Source of the DNA: Candidatus Rokuibacteriota bacterium
GTDB taxonomy: Bacteria; Methylomirabilota; Methylomirabilia; Rokubacteriales; CSP1-6
Assembly (NCBI GenBank): GCA_016188005.1
Contig: JACPIQ010000067.1
Location: 1 to 64,000, forward strand
Direction: 5' to 3'
DNA length: 64,000 nucleotides
The notes below the pieces were generated by a model, which worked only from the letters and a program-made list of their open reading frames with translations, was not told the origin of the DNA and did not search any database. A program made the translations under genes and the position numbers. Each line of letters opens with the position of its first letter. Positions within the stretch are counted from its first letter, which is position 1. This document shows, in pieces, positions 8,274-21,008 of the stretch.

Positions 8274-9268
8274 TCGGCGAGGATGCGGTCGCGGTTCTTG
8301 GCCGACCAGTCGAAATCGTTGGGGTAGACCACCTTGCTGATGTCCTTCGGAAGGCCCTCCGGCACGGGGAAGCCCGCCACGCCCACCGCGGCGAAGTACT
8401 TGGCGTACAGCCCCATGGCCTCGTTCGTGATCGCCCAGTCGAGGAACTGCTTGGCGGCCGGGTTCTTGGCCCCCTTCCGGGTCAGGCTGTTGGCCTCCAT
8501 CTCGTAGCCGGACCCCTCCTTGGGCAACACCATCACCACCGGAGCGCCCTTCTTCTTCATCTCCAGCGCCACGTACTCGAAGGACACGCCGATGGCGCGC
8601 TCGCCGGCCGCAGCGTCCTTGCAGGGCTTCGAGCCCGACTTGGTGTACTCCGCCATGTTCGGGTGGACCGCGTCCAGGTACTTCCACCCCTCGGTCTCGC
8701 CCATGCGCTGCAGGATGGAGGCGACCGAGAGATAGCCCGTGCCCGAGCTGGCGGGGTTGGGCATCACCACCTGGCCCTTGTAGACCGGCTTCGCGAGATC
8801 GGCCCATGAGGTGGGCGCCGGCAGGTTGTGCTTCTTCGCCACCTCGGTGTTGAAGCAGAAGGCGGACATGAAGATGTCGATGCCGACCCAGGCGGGCGGA
8901 TTGGCCTTGTCGCGGAAGAGCGGCTGGATGCGCTCGAGCCCCTTGGGCGCGTAGGGCGCGAGCAGCCCCGCGTTCTTGAAGATCAGCTGGTTGGTGGCGG
9001 CGACGCCCCAGATGACGTCGGCCTGCATGTTGTCCTTTTCGGCCATGAACCGAGCCGAGATATCGCCCGTGGAGAAGCGCAGGATCTTGAGCTCGATGTT
9101 GGGCAGCGACTTGTTGATGGCCTTCATGTACTCGGTGATCTGCTCGTTCTCGATGGCCGTGTAGACCACGACCACGTCCTTCGCGGCGGCCGGCCCCGCG
9201 AGGGGAGCGGCCGCGAGCGTCACAGCGACGAGGGCGAGGGCCAGAACCCTGGGGGTGCCTCTCAGCAT
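8249..9268 (-). CDS. ABC transporter substrate-binding protein, 2-aminoethylphosphonate-type (PhnS2-like)
   Basis: A 339-residue periplasmic binding protein with a clear signal peptide (a hydrophobic run up to LAGPAAAKD). The mature start DVVVVYTAIENEQ, the GVAATNQL region and NPASSGTGY match the Fe(III)/phosphonate binding-protein cluster, closest to proteins assigned to 2-aminoethylphosphonate uptake (TIGR03261 type). The ATG at 9268 has AAGGAGG 5 bases upstream, an ideal ribosome site. It is the first gene of the unit that continues through recQ to the ATPase and permease. Ligand identity is inferred from the family; binding of iron or another oxyanion is not excluded. Confidence 0.82.
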   Translation of the reverse strand: MLRGTPRVLALALVAVTLAAAPLAGPAAAKDVVVVYTAIENEQITEYMKAINKSLPNIELKILRFSTGDISARFMAEKDNMQADVIWGVAATNQLIFKNAGLLAPYAPKGLERIQPLFRDKANPPAWVGIDIFMSAFCFNTEVAKKHNLPAPTSWADLAKPVYKGQVVMPNPASSGTGYLSVASILQRMGETEGWKYLDAVHPNMAEYTKSGSKPCKDAAAGERAIGVSFEYVALEMKKKGAPVVMVLPKEGSGYEMEANSLTRKGAKNPAAKQFLDWAITNEAMGLYAKYFAAVGVAGFPVPEGLPKDISKVVYPNDFDWSAKNRDRILAEWQKRYAK

Positions 9269-9340
9269 AAGAGCCTCCTTGGCGTGAGCGTCGTTGGACC
9301 CGGACGATGTCCTGCCGCTCGACCCTAACACGACACCCCC

Positions 9341-10105
9341 CTACTGGGCCATGAAGCCGCCGTCCACGACCATGTCGGCGCCCGTCATGAAGGACGACTC
9401 GTCGGAAGCCAGGAAGAGCGCCGCGTAGGCGATCTCCCGGGGCTGGCCGATGCGCCCCAGGGGGATCCCGCTCCTGAACTCCGCCCGCAGCTCGTCGGTG
9501 AGGTAGGGCGCTTGCAGCGGCGTCTCGACGATGCCGGGGTGAATGATGTTGCAGCGGATCCGGTCGCGCGCGAACTGGATGGCCAGCGACTTGTTCAGCG
9601 AAATGAGGGCGCCCTTGGCTGCCGTGTAGGCGTCCTGGGCCCGGGTGAAGCCGGCCAGCGCCGACACCGACCCCACCAGGATGATGGACCCGCCCCCGGC
9701 GCGCCGCAGATGCGGGATCCCATGCTTGGTGACCCAGACCACCGACTTGAGGTTGATGGCCATGACACGGTCCCACTGGGCGCCGTCCGTCTCGAGCACC
9801 GAGCGGTCCCTGTCCTTCCACAGGACCCCGGCGTTGTTGTAGAGGACGTGGAGCGCACCGAAGGCCCGCACCCCCTCCTGCACCATCCGCCTCACATCCT
9901 CCTCCGCGGCGACGTCCCCCACCGCGGCCACGGCCTCGCCGCCGCCCGCCTTCACCAGCGCCACCGTCTCGGCCGCCGCGGCGGCGTTGATGTCGCAGAC
10001 GACGATGCGCGCGCCCTCCTCCCCGAAGAGCACGGAGGCCTCGCGCCCCATGCCCATCCCCGCGCCGGTGATCAGCGCGATCTTGCCCTTGAGCCGATTC
10101 GGCAT
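9341..10105 (-). CDS. Short-chain dehydrogenase/reductase, glucose-1-dehydrogenase-like
   Basis: A 254-residue classical SDR starting with PNRLKGKIALITGAGMGMG, a glycine-rich nucleotide-binding motif with an unusual GMGMG in place of RGIG. It contains an acidic residue after beta-2 (VVCDINA), which suggests NAD rather than NADP, the NNAG motif, the serine in LVGSVSAL, the YTAAK catalytic pair and a C-terminal GADMVVDGGFMAQ. The start ATG at 10105 follows normal family length. It is 73 bp upstream of the phosphonate binding-protein gene on the same strand. Substrate unknown. Confidence 0.87.
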   Translation of the reverse strand: MPNRLKGKIALITGAGMGMGREASVLFGEEGARIVVCDINAAAAAETVALVKAGGGEAVAAVGDVAAEEDVRRMVQEGVRAFGALHVLYNNAGVLWKDRDRSVLETDGAQWDRVMAINLKSVVWVTKHGIPHLRRAGGGSIILVGSVSALAGFTRAQDAYTAAKGALISLNKSLAIQFARDRIRCNIIHPGIVETPLQAPYLTDELRAEFRSGIPLGRIGQPREIAYAALFLASDESSFMTGADMVVDGGFMAQ

Positions 10106-10137
10106 GTCAGCGGTTCTCCGTCGGGCGACGGCCCTGA

Positions 10138-10388
10138 CTTGATCCACGATCGTCGCCAGCGACGACCTCAGGTGCGAAACTCGATCACGAGCTTCATGTC
10201 GCCGTCGCGGCGCTCCCAGGACGCGAGCTCGAAGCCGGGCAGCGGCTCCATCTCCATGCCCACCGTCAGTCGGCCACACGCCTCTCGTCTGGTGCGCGGG
10301 GCAGCGCTGGCGCCGGCGAGAGATCCACACACGACTCCTCCGACCCGGCGGCGCCGCAATCTTAGCGGGGATTGCCACAGGGAGCAAG
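10138..10388 (-). pseudogene. Glutamine synthetase family remnant with conserved promoter and 3' flank
   Basis: This stretch is a decayed copy of the intact gene at 17079-18443. Read on the minus strand it keeps a 39-base upstream block (10350-10388) that matches 18516-18554 at 38 of 39 positions. It then keeps a coding fragment MEMEPLPGFELASWERRDGD followed by MKLV, matching MEMEPLPGFKLTSWERGYGD MKLV of the intact enzyme. Finally it has a GTCGTCGC-containing hairpin flank (10141-10166) resembling the 3' flank of the intact gene. The first 60 or so codons and everything after about residue 95 are missing, so no enzyme can be made. At least two internal deletions of a duplicated copy explain this. 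Confidence 0.7.
10359..10387 (-). promoter_or_regulatory. Sigma-70-like promoter retained upstream of glutamine synthetase remnant
   Basis: On the minus strand TTGCTC (10382-10387) is followed by a 17-base spacer and TAAGAT (10359-10364). The same elements with the same spacing lie upstream of the intact gene at 18525-18553. Conservation between two otherwise diverged copies supports a real promoter. Confidence 0.45.
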
Positions 10389-10808
10389 TAGGGCGAGCCT
10401 GGGCCACGAGGGCCCCGTGCCCCCACCCGATCGGGGAGAAGGGTCCAGAGGGGAGAAGCTGCTCCGGGAGTCTCGCCGCCGCGGCGGGATCAGTGGGCGG
10501 AGCTGAGGGCGCTGCGCGACGAGGCCCCGCTCGAGGGAGGCGGGACCGTTAGACGAACCACCTGGCGCGGACCGCGCGCACCCCGAGCACGAGCAGACCC
10601 GCGCCCAGCTCTGCCGGAGGGCCGCGTGAGGCCCACCGGGCTCGCCCGCCGGGAACGCGAGGCCCGTAGAGGCGCTCAGAGCGCTCTTGAGGAGGGGGGG
10701 CGCTATGTCGGTATCCCCCAGAATCCTCCTCATCCGGCGCACCGGCCGGTAACCATCAACCCGGTGTCCACGAAACCGGTGGCGGAACCGCTACAACTAC
10801 TACTACAA
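10389..10808. other. Intergenic stretch without supported gene; one strong hairpin
   Basis: No convincing coding sequence. A hairpin at 10688-10732 pairs TGAGGAGG with CCTCCTCA, with an inner G-run against CCCCC. It lies about 80 bases past the stop of the minus-strand lectin gene and might terminate that transcript, but no T-run follows on that strand. Confidence 0.35.
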
Positions 10809-11357
10809 CTACTTCAGTGCAAACCGCTTCCTGAAAGCAACCAGCCCTGCAAGGCAGGAACCGAACAGAAGCAACGTTCCAGGCTCGGGTACAGCAGCTA
10901 CAGAAGATGTCTCCCACTCAGCGATGCCGTCAATGTTACCCGAAGGCCAAGGAGTATAAACATCGTTCCAAAACCCGCCAGCCCAGCCCATTACAGCCCA
11001 GTCCTCTCCTACCCCAGAATCGTTCGGTTCCCCCGACCCCCAGAAGGTATAGCTTACTGGTTCACCGCTAATCCACTTCCAAGTGCCTTCCGTTGCAGCA
11101 TCATTAAAGCCGATCCAGTACGTAAGACCAAATTGGCCAGACACCCATATATTCTCAGCTACGTCGTTGATAGTAACCAAGTGCCCACCAAGCAGCACAG
11201 CGTTGGATTCGGCAACGTACCAATCGCCAGTAGGACCGTCAGAAACCAAGTCATACCAGTGACCGGTGGCTGGATTATACTTCGGGATGGCAAAAGCACC
11301 CTCTGCCATGATCAGCCACATTCCCGTCGCTACCAGTAGTACTGAAAGCTTTTTCAT
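10809..11357 (-). CDS. PEP-CTERM secreted protein with C-type lectin-like domain
   Basis: A 182-residue exported protein. Residues 1-23 form a signal peptide (MKKLSVLLVATG through GAFA). The body is a C-type lectin-like domain: YWIGFNDAATEGTWKWISGE, then EPN at 110-112 and WND at 130-132, which in this fold are the calcium and sugar-binding motifs (EPN favours mannose-type sugars). The C-terminus is a full PEP-CTERM sorting signal: VPEPGT at 156-161, a membrane segment and a basic FRKR tail, so an exosortase should process it; none is in this window. GAGGAGAT lies 6 bases before the ATG. The gene is visibly less GC-rich than its surroundings, suggesting transfer. Confidence 0.8.
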   Translation of the reverse strand: MKKLSVLLVATGMWLIMAEGAFAIPKYNPATGHWYDLVSDGPTGDWYVAESNAVLLGGHLVTINDVAENIWVSGQFGLTYWIGFNDAATEGTWKWISGEPVSYTFWGSGEPNDSGVGEDWAVMGWAGGFWNDVYTPWPSGNIDGIAEWETSSVAAVPEPGTLLLFGSCLAGLVAFRKRFALK

Positions 11358-11501
11358 TTCCGATCTCCTCGTCCATTGTTGGTGGTTTGATACTGCCTTT
11401 GCTGCTCAGACATTCTTAATTCTCTGGGCGCAAGGGACGGTGACGGGGGCCATGGACGGGGGACCGCCGCCGGAGGAGGCCAAAGTTGGCTACGCTCTGG
11501 G

Positions 11502-12410
11502 TTAGCGCTTGAGTCGGCGGGCCGCGCGGCGCGCGCCGAACAACAGCAACCCCGCCGCCAGAGCCCACATCGTGCCGGGTCCCGGAACCGTCCCCGGAAC
11601 CGTCTCGTTCAGCGTCCGGTAGTCGAATCCAGAGCCCGTCGTGAGGTCGTAGCCCGACAACTCGGTCGTCCCGGAATAGACGTGAAATCCGGTCAGGTCG
11701 AGGCTGTCCCAGGAGTTCACCCACTGCGTTCCGGAGGCGCCGGCGCCCGTCCCTGCCGAGAGACTGACTGCGATTTCGAACGGCGAGTTGAAAGGGAATG
11801 ACTGAGTGTACTCACCCGGCACCCCTACGCTGTGCACGCCGCTCGGCAGTGGCTGAAACGGATCGTAATTGATCCGGCATCCAGTGTCGATCCTGCACTC
11901 CACGATGGCTAGAGTCGGCCCGCCTCGAACCCCGGCTTGGGCGAACAGGTTGGAACCCCATTCGAAGTCGTACCCCACTGCCAACGTGAACGGGATGACG
12001 AGTCGGCCCCATTCACCCGCCGGGCCGCTGATCGTCAAATCGTCAAAGAACCAGGCGGAAGCGCTGCCGCCGGTGGCGCTGTGACCATGATCAATGGCCG
12101 TAGCCGTGAAATACGCTCCCAGGCTACCGTAACTGGCTCGCGCGCCCAGGGCTCCGGACCCGTTGTTCGATGGGGGACTGGTCCACGCCGTCTCGGCGCT
12201 GAGAGGGCTGCCGGCCTGGCAGGTTCTTGGCATGGGTTGGACGGGTTCGTCGAAGATCAGACCTTCCAGACACACGGCGGTGCTCGCAAACGACGGGGGC
12301 GCAAGCGCCAATGCGAGCGCGATCCCAGCGGCTCCGAGGACGAGGGCGGGAAGGCTCGAGAGCACCACGGCAGCACGCCGGTTCATAGGTAGCAAGACCC
12401 GCTTTTTCAT
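11502..12410 (-). CDS. PEP-CTERM-like secreted protein, unknown function
   Basis: A 302-residue protein with an N-terminal basic-hydrophobic signal segment (MKKRVLLPMNRRAAVVLSSL and a long hydrophobic run to SFAST). Its last 32 residues form a PEP-CTERM-like tripartite tail: PGPGT at about 276-280 in place of the usual PEPGT, a hydrophobic helix and a basic RRAARRLKR end. The body is rich in glycine, serine and aromatic residues, predicts as beta-rich and has four cysteines (CLEG, TCQAG, ECRIDTGC). A good ribosome site (GGAGG) precedes ATG 12410. It is 145 bp upstream of the lectin PEP-CTERM gene in the same direction, so the two may be made together. No enzymatic motif is recognised. Confidence 0.72.
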   Translation of the reverse strand: MKKRVLLPMNRRAAVVLSSLPALVLGAAGIALALALAPPSFASTAVCLEGLIFDEPVQPMPRTCQAGSPLSAETAWTSPPSNNGSGALGARASYGSLGAYFTATAIDHGHSATGGSASAWFFDDLTISGPAGEWGRLVIPFTLAVGYDFEWGSNLFAQAGVRGGPTLAIVECRIDTGCRINYDPFQPLPSGVHSVGVPGEYTQSFPFNSPFEIAVSLSAGTGAGASGTQWVNSWDSLDLTGFHVYSGTTELSGYDLTTGSGFDYRTLNETVPGTVPGPGTMWALAAGLLLFGARRAARRLKR

Positions 12411-12850
12411 GATCCTTCGCCTCCCTGAGCGTGAGCCCGGTTTTCGATGGCCTTGGCGTCACTCAGTTTGCTGGGGCGTGATGCAGGCACGCAGGGCCAG
12501 AGCAGTCTGTTCACCATGATGCGCCCCCTTGTTCCTGGTCTTATCTCCTGAGAGAGGGGCCTGGGCACTCCTGTGCGTATCCGCTTGCCTCGGCGCGCCG
12601 GGCCCAGCGGCGACGCCATTGATCCCCTGGGTAGGCCCCATACCATGTGCCACTGGATCTGGGACAAAGGAAATCATGAGGTTCTGGTACCGGCGGCAGC
12701 CGTCCTGCGCCATCGTGAGATCTTTCTCGATACCGACACAGCGACAGTAGGCCGTTTTGCTGAGCCAGGCTGAGCCTGCCAGCTCACCCCACGTCGGCGG
12801 TCTTTCCATCCTCTGATGGACGCGGGGGCGACCGGCCGCCTGCGGGGCCT
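12411..12850. other. Long intergenic stretch, no supported gene
   Basis: This 440-bp stretch upstream of the PEP-CTERM-like gene shows no convincing coding potential on either strand. It holds scattered short palindromes and a TGGCAC element at about 12655 whose partner -12 box is poor. It is presumably the leader and promoter area of the PEP-CTERM pair; no known riboswitch fold was recognised. Confidence 0.35.
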
Positions 12851-13273
12851 TCACCTCGCAGCCTCGCGCCGCGGGAGCATCTGCCAGCGGCCGAGGAGCG
12901 CGGCGCGCTCCTCGGCCAGCCCGCGGTACGCCCAGAGGATCTCGCTGCCGATCGCCCCGGCGGCATGGAGGGCCTCGACCGCGGCGTCCAGCTCCGCCGG
13001 CCGGGCCATCCACCTGCCGAGGCGAGCCTGCGCGTCCGCATCCCCGGCCTCGGCCATCTCGGCCAGCGTGATCGCGCCCCTGATCGCCCCCGACACCTCG
13101 CTGAAGGAGAGATGCGCGGGCACGACCCACCCCCGCTCCGGGACCCCAAGCACCTCGCAGAGCCGCCCGAGGTAGTCCCGCGTGCTCGCCGCCAGCCTCG
13201 CCGCCTGATGGAGCGAGAGGTCAGGAAGCTCGTCGTGCCCGGTCGATTGGCCCACGAGCTCCCAGTCGAGCAA
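12851..13273 (-). CDS. Hypothetical protein, helical, 140 aa
   Basis: A minus-strand frame with strongly coding-like composition (third-position G/C, Ala/Leu/Glu/Arg-rich). It contains LPDLSLHQAARLAASTRDYL, then GDADAQARLGRWMARPAELD and a C-terminal AEERAALLGRWQMLPRREAAR. Predicted structure is all-alpha, and no known domain or catalytic motif is recognised. The start is a TTG at 13273, and the frame may begin differently since no ATG is near. It diverges from the large sigma-54/STAND regulator beginning at 13509, so the two might share a control region. Confidence 0.45.
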   Translation of the reverse strand: MLDWELVGQSTGHDELPDLSLHQAARLAASTRDYLGRLCEVLGVPERGWVVPAHLSFSEVSGAIRGAITLAEMAEAGDADAQARLGRWMARPAELDAAVEALHAAGAIGSEILWAYRGLAEERAALLGRWQMLPRREAAR

Positions 13274-13361
13274 CCAGGGTGCCAGCTGGACGCCACCGGA
13301 AGCGCAAGCACGGCCGGCATTTGGGACGCAGCCCGCGAGGCGGCCACGGTGGTGCCCGGCT

Positions 13362-13389
13362 GGTGCCCAGCCGCTGCCGCATGGGCACC
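13362..13389. promoter_or_regulatory. Perfect 8-bp inverted repeat in divergent upstream region
   Basis: GGTGCCCA (13362-13369) and TGGGCACC (13382-13389) flank a 12-base spacer in the 235-bp gap between the minus-strand hypothetical gene and the plus-strand regulator gene. It could be an operator or a hairpin; nothing else in this gap is recognisable. Confidence 0.25.
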
Positions 13390-13508
13390 ACTTCGCGGTC
13401 GCACCGCCCGAGACCCCGGGAACTCGAGCGGGCCCGGTCGCGGCTCGGGCCGCCGGATTCCCGCGACTCTCCGCTTGCTGTCATCGAGCGCCCCATTGTG
13501 TAATACCC

Positions 13509-16991
<3,483 letters not shown>

Positions 16992-17035
16992 ACAGCGCCA
17001 GACCGCCTGCCCGAGCAGATCTTGATCTGATCTAC

Positions 17036-17055
17036 GGTCGTCGCAAGCGACGACC
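17036..17055. terminator. Hairpin between convergent genes
   Basis: GGTCGTCGC and GCGACGACC form a perfect 9-bp stem with a 2-base loop between the stop of the plus-strand regulator (16991) and the stop of the minus-strand glutamine synthetase gene (17079). The position suits a bidirectional terminator, though no U-run follows. A degenerate copy flanks the remnant at 10138. Confidence 0.4.
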
Positions 17056-17078
17056 TTCGTGAGGTGGCTCCGCGTTAT

Positions 17079-18443
17079 CTATATGCGCTCGAACAGGCGG
17101 AGCAGTTCCCAGTCGGTGACGGACTGGTCGAAGGCCTGCTGCTCGAGCCGTCCGTGGTGGAGGTAGTGCTCGACGACCCGGGCCCCGAAGGCCTCGCGCG
17201 CGACGCGGGAGCCGGCCAGCTGGTCCAGCGCCTCCCGGAGCGTCTTCGGCACCTGGGCCAGCTCCGTGTCCTCGTAGGCGTTGCCCTCGTACGGCTTCGG
17301 CGGCTTGAGCTTCCGGGCGATGCCGTGAAGCCCCGCGGCGATGGTCGCGGCGAAGGCCAGGTAGGGGTTGGCGTCGGCCCCCGGGATGCGGTTCTCCAGC
17401 CGGAAGCTCGCCCCCTCGCCGCAGAGCCGGAAACCGCAGGTCCGGTTGTCCCAGCCGCAGGCGATGCGGGTCGGGGCGAAGGAGCCGGCCTGGTAGCGCT
17501 TGTAGGAGTTGACCGTGGGCGCGTAGAAGTACGCCAGCTCCCGCGCCATGGCCAGCTGCCCTGCGAGCCAGTGCTGGAAGAGCGGCGTGCCCTGGCGCGA
17601 GCCCTTCAGCGCGAAGAGGCTCCGCCGGCCGCTCCGATCCCAGAGCGAGGAGTGCAGGTGACAGGACGACCCCGCGGCGCCCATGTCGTACTTCGCCATG
17701 AAGGTCACCGACGAGCCCTGCTGCCAGGCGATCTCCTTGACGCCGTGCTTGTAGAGCACGTGGCGGTCCGCCATCTCGAGCGCCTCGGCGTAGCGGAGGT
17801 TGATCTCCTCCTGCCCGCGCCCCCACTCGCCCTTGGAGAACTCCACGGGGACGCCCGCCGCCTCCATGTGGTTGCGGATGGTCCGCACCAGCCCCTCCTC
17901 CCTGGAGGTCTGCAGGATGTGGTAGTCCTCGAGGTAGCCGGAGACGGGCGTGAGGCCGTGGTACCGCCTGGCGCGGGCCTCGTCGAAGGACTCGCGAAAG
18001 AGGTAGAGCTCCAGCTCCGAGGCCGTCTTCACCACATAGCCTGCCCGGGCGGCGCGCTCCACCTGCCGCCTGAGCACCCAGCGCGGCGCCTCCTCGATCG
18101 GCTCGCCCTCCTCGGTGTAGACGTCGCAGAAGACCAGCGCCGTCTTCGGCAGCCAGGGGACGAGACGCCAGGTGCGCAGGTCAGGCACGAGCTTCATGTC
18201 GCCGTAGCCGCGCTCCCACGACGTGAGCTTGAAGCCGGGCAGCGGCTCCATCTCCATGTCCACCGTGAAGAGGTAGATGCAGGCATGGACGCCGTCCGAC
18301 AGCACATGGTCGAGGAAGTAGCGCCCGACCACCCGCTTGCCCAGGAGGCGGCCGAGCCCGTCGGGAAAAACGGCGAGGACGGTGTCCACCTCGCCCTTCC
18401 GGATCAGCGGCTCGAGCCCCTGCGGGTCCACGGCGTCGGCCAC
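17079..18443 (-). CDS. Glutamine synthetase family protein (gamma-glutamyl-amine ligase type)
   Basis: A 454-residue cytoplasmic ligase of the GlnA/PuuA group, which couples ATP hydrolysis to amide-bond formation between glutamate and ammonia or an amine. Visible motifs: the N-terminal beta-grasp part with MEMEPLPGFKLTSWERGYGD, the metal-site glutamates in ASELELYLF, GRGQEEIN, the HLHSSL histidine region, the substrate loop NSYKRYQAGSFAPTRIACGW and RLENRIPGADANPYL. Length and loop sequence fit amine-glutamylating homologues better than primary nitrogen-assimilating GlnA. GTG 18443 has AGGAG 7 bases upstream. A decayed duplicate lies at 10138-10388. The exact substrate is not decidable. Confidence 0.85.
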   Translation of the reverse strand: MADAVDPQGLEPLIRKGEVDTVLAVFPDGLGRLLGKRVVGRYFLDHVLSDGVHACIYLFTVDMEMEPLPGFKLTSWERGYGDMKLVPDLRTWRLVPWLPKTALVFCDVYTEEGEPIEEAPRWVLRRQVERAARAGYVVKTASELELYLFRESFDEARARRYHGLTPVSGYLEDYHILQTSREEGLVRTIRNHMEAAGVPVEFSKGEWGRGQEEINLRYAEALEMADRHVLYKHGVKEIAWQQGSSVTFMAKYDMGAAGSSCHLHSSLWDRSGRRSLFALKGSRQGTPLFQHWLAGQLAMARELAYFYAPTVNSYKRYQAGSFAPTRIACGWDNRTCGFRLCGEGASFRLENRIPGADANPYLAFAATIAAGLHGIARKLKPPKPYEGNAYEDTELAQVPKTLREALDQLAGSRVAREAFGARVVEHYLHHGRLEQQAFDQSVTDWELLRLFERI

Positions 18444-18524
18444 GCGTTTCTCCTCTCCGTGTACGGGGAGCGCCGGAGCCGGCCACAGGTGAGCATCCGG
18501 AGCCGCCGGCTCAGAGGCGCCGCA

Positions 18525-18553
18525 ATCTTAGCGGGGATTGCCAGAGGGAGCAA
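18525..18553 (-). promoter_or_regulatory. Sigma-70-like promoter of the glutamine synthetase family gene
   Basis: Minus-strand TTGCTC (18548-18553), a 17-base spacer and TAAGAT (18525-18530) lie about 80 bases before GTG 18443. The -10 matches consensus at 4 of 6 and the -35 at 3 of 6. The block is preserved almost base for base at 10350-10388. Confidence 0.5.
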
Positions 18554-18599
18554 GCGGGGGCGCTCGCAGACGCGGAAGGCGTACGTGCGAGGGCCTGGG

Positions 18600-19844
<1,245 letters not shown>

Positions 19845-20999
19845 TCAGCTCATGTGAAACGGGATTGGCGGGATGAGCAGCACCAGCAGGAGCAGGCAGA
19901 CGAGCCCGACCGCGTAGCGCCCTCGGCTGAGCGGGGTGAGGTCGTCGAGGGGCGGGGCGTGGTGAAAGCCGATGAGGAAGGTGACGAGGCCGGCGAAGAC
20001 GAACCAGTTGGCTGAGCCGGTGACGGCGCCGAGCAGCAGCAGCGCGAGGACCGTGCCCACCGACACCCTCCGATGGTGCCCGCCGAAGAGCGCGTAGGCG
20101 ATGCGCCCGCCGTCGAGCTGCCCCACCGGGAACAGGTTGAGCGCCGTGACGAAGAGCCCCACCCAGCCGGCGAGGGCGACGGGGTGGATGAAGACGTCCA
20201 TCCCCTCCGGGAGCCGCCCGAACATCAGGTAGGTCATGGCCCGCAGGAGCAGGGAGTCGCCGAAAGCCATGGCCCCGCTCTCGGGCACGACCCCGACGCG
20301 CGACCAGCCAAGCCCCAGCCACAGCGCCGGGAGCGCCACCCCGAGCCCCGCCAGGGGACCGGCCGCCGCGATGTCGAAGAGCGAGTTCCGGTCGCGCGCC
20401 GGCGAGCGCATGCGGATCACCGCGCCGAGCGTTCCGAAGAGGAACAGGGGCGGCGGGGCCGGGATGAAGTAGGGCAGGCTCACCGAGGCCCCGTAGGCGC
20501 GGGCCGTGAAGTAGTGGCCGAACTCGTGGGTACCGAGGATGGCGAGCAGCGTGGCCGCGAAGGGCAGGCCGTCCAGCAGCCGGCGCGGCGCCACCAGCGG
20601 GTCGAAGGTCGCGAAGGGCAGCGAGCCCGCCACGAGCGACCCGGCCATGAGGGTCGAGAGCAACGTCAGCAGGAACAGGACCACGTTCACGGCGGGGCGC
20701 GCGGGCGCGGTGACGTCCCCCAGAGGCAGGGCCTGGATCCAGGTCAGCCCCCGGTCGCGGCTCAGGAACGGCGTGTACCCGTGGGGCCTGAGCCGCGCTT
20801 CCAGGAGATCGCGCGCCCGGCGTGGCGTCACCAGCAGCTCCCCGCCGAAGAGGAAGGCGTGCCCGCGGGCCCCGCTTTCCCGCACGACGAAGACGTCCTC
20901 CACGTTGCGTCGCAGGAGGTCTGCCGTGACGAGAAGCGCCTCCGGCGGGACGGCGCCGGCGGCAGATGGCCGGCGGCGGCGGAAGGGCCAGAGCGGCAT
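19845..20999 (-). CDS. Site-2 protease family (M50) membrane metalloprotease
   Basis: A 384-residue polytopic protein. A cytosolic N-terminal region of about 100 residues precedes six or so membrane segments. The zinc site HEFGH lies in the helix ILGTHEFGHYFTARAYG, and the third ligand motif is NLFPVGQLDGGRIAYALFG. These define site-2 proteases, which cut proteins within the membrane in regulated proteolysis. Resemblance is to the EGY1/YdiL-like branch with an N-terminal extension rather than RseP, since no PDZ domain is seen. The ATG at 20999 lies 9 bp after the RNase III-like gene. Its targets are unknown. Confidence 0.82.
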   Translation of the reverse strand: MPLWPFRRRRPSAAGAVPPEALLVTADLLRRNVEDVFVVRESGARGHAFLFGGELLVTPRRARDLLEARLRPHGYTPFLSRDRGLTWIQALPLGDVTAPARPAVNVVLFLLTLLSTLMAGSLVAGSLPFATFDPLVAPRRLLDGLPFAATLLAILGTHEFGHYFTARAYGASVSLPYFIPAPPPLFLFGTLGAVIRMRSPARDRNSLFDIAAAGPLAGLGVALPALWLGLGWSRVGVVPESGAMAFGDSLLLRAMTYLMFGRLPEGMDVFIHPVALAGWVGLFVTALNLFPVGQLDGGRIAYALFGGHHRRVSVGTVLALLLLGAVTGSANWFVFAGLVTFLIGFHHAPPLDDLTPLSRGRYAVGLVCLLLLVLLIPPIPFHMS

Positions 21000-21008
21000 G
21001 GCTTCACG

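Noticed and set aside
12640-12665. Sigma-54 promoter upstream of the PEP-CTERM pair
   Set aside because: TGGCAC is present on the minus strand, but the -12 element reads ATGG without the required GC.
12411-12780. Cyclic-di-GMP (GEMM) riboswitch upstream of the PEP-CTERM-like gene
   Set aside because: A few matching short stems, but the conserved core and tetraloop receptor pattern could not be found.
18516-18554. Sigma-54 promoter in the conserved block upstream of glutamine synthetase
   Set aside because: TGGCA and GC occur, but the GG to GC distance is 8 instead of 10; a sigma-70 arrangement fits better.
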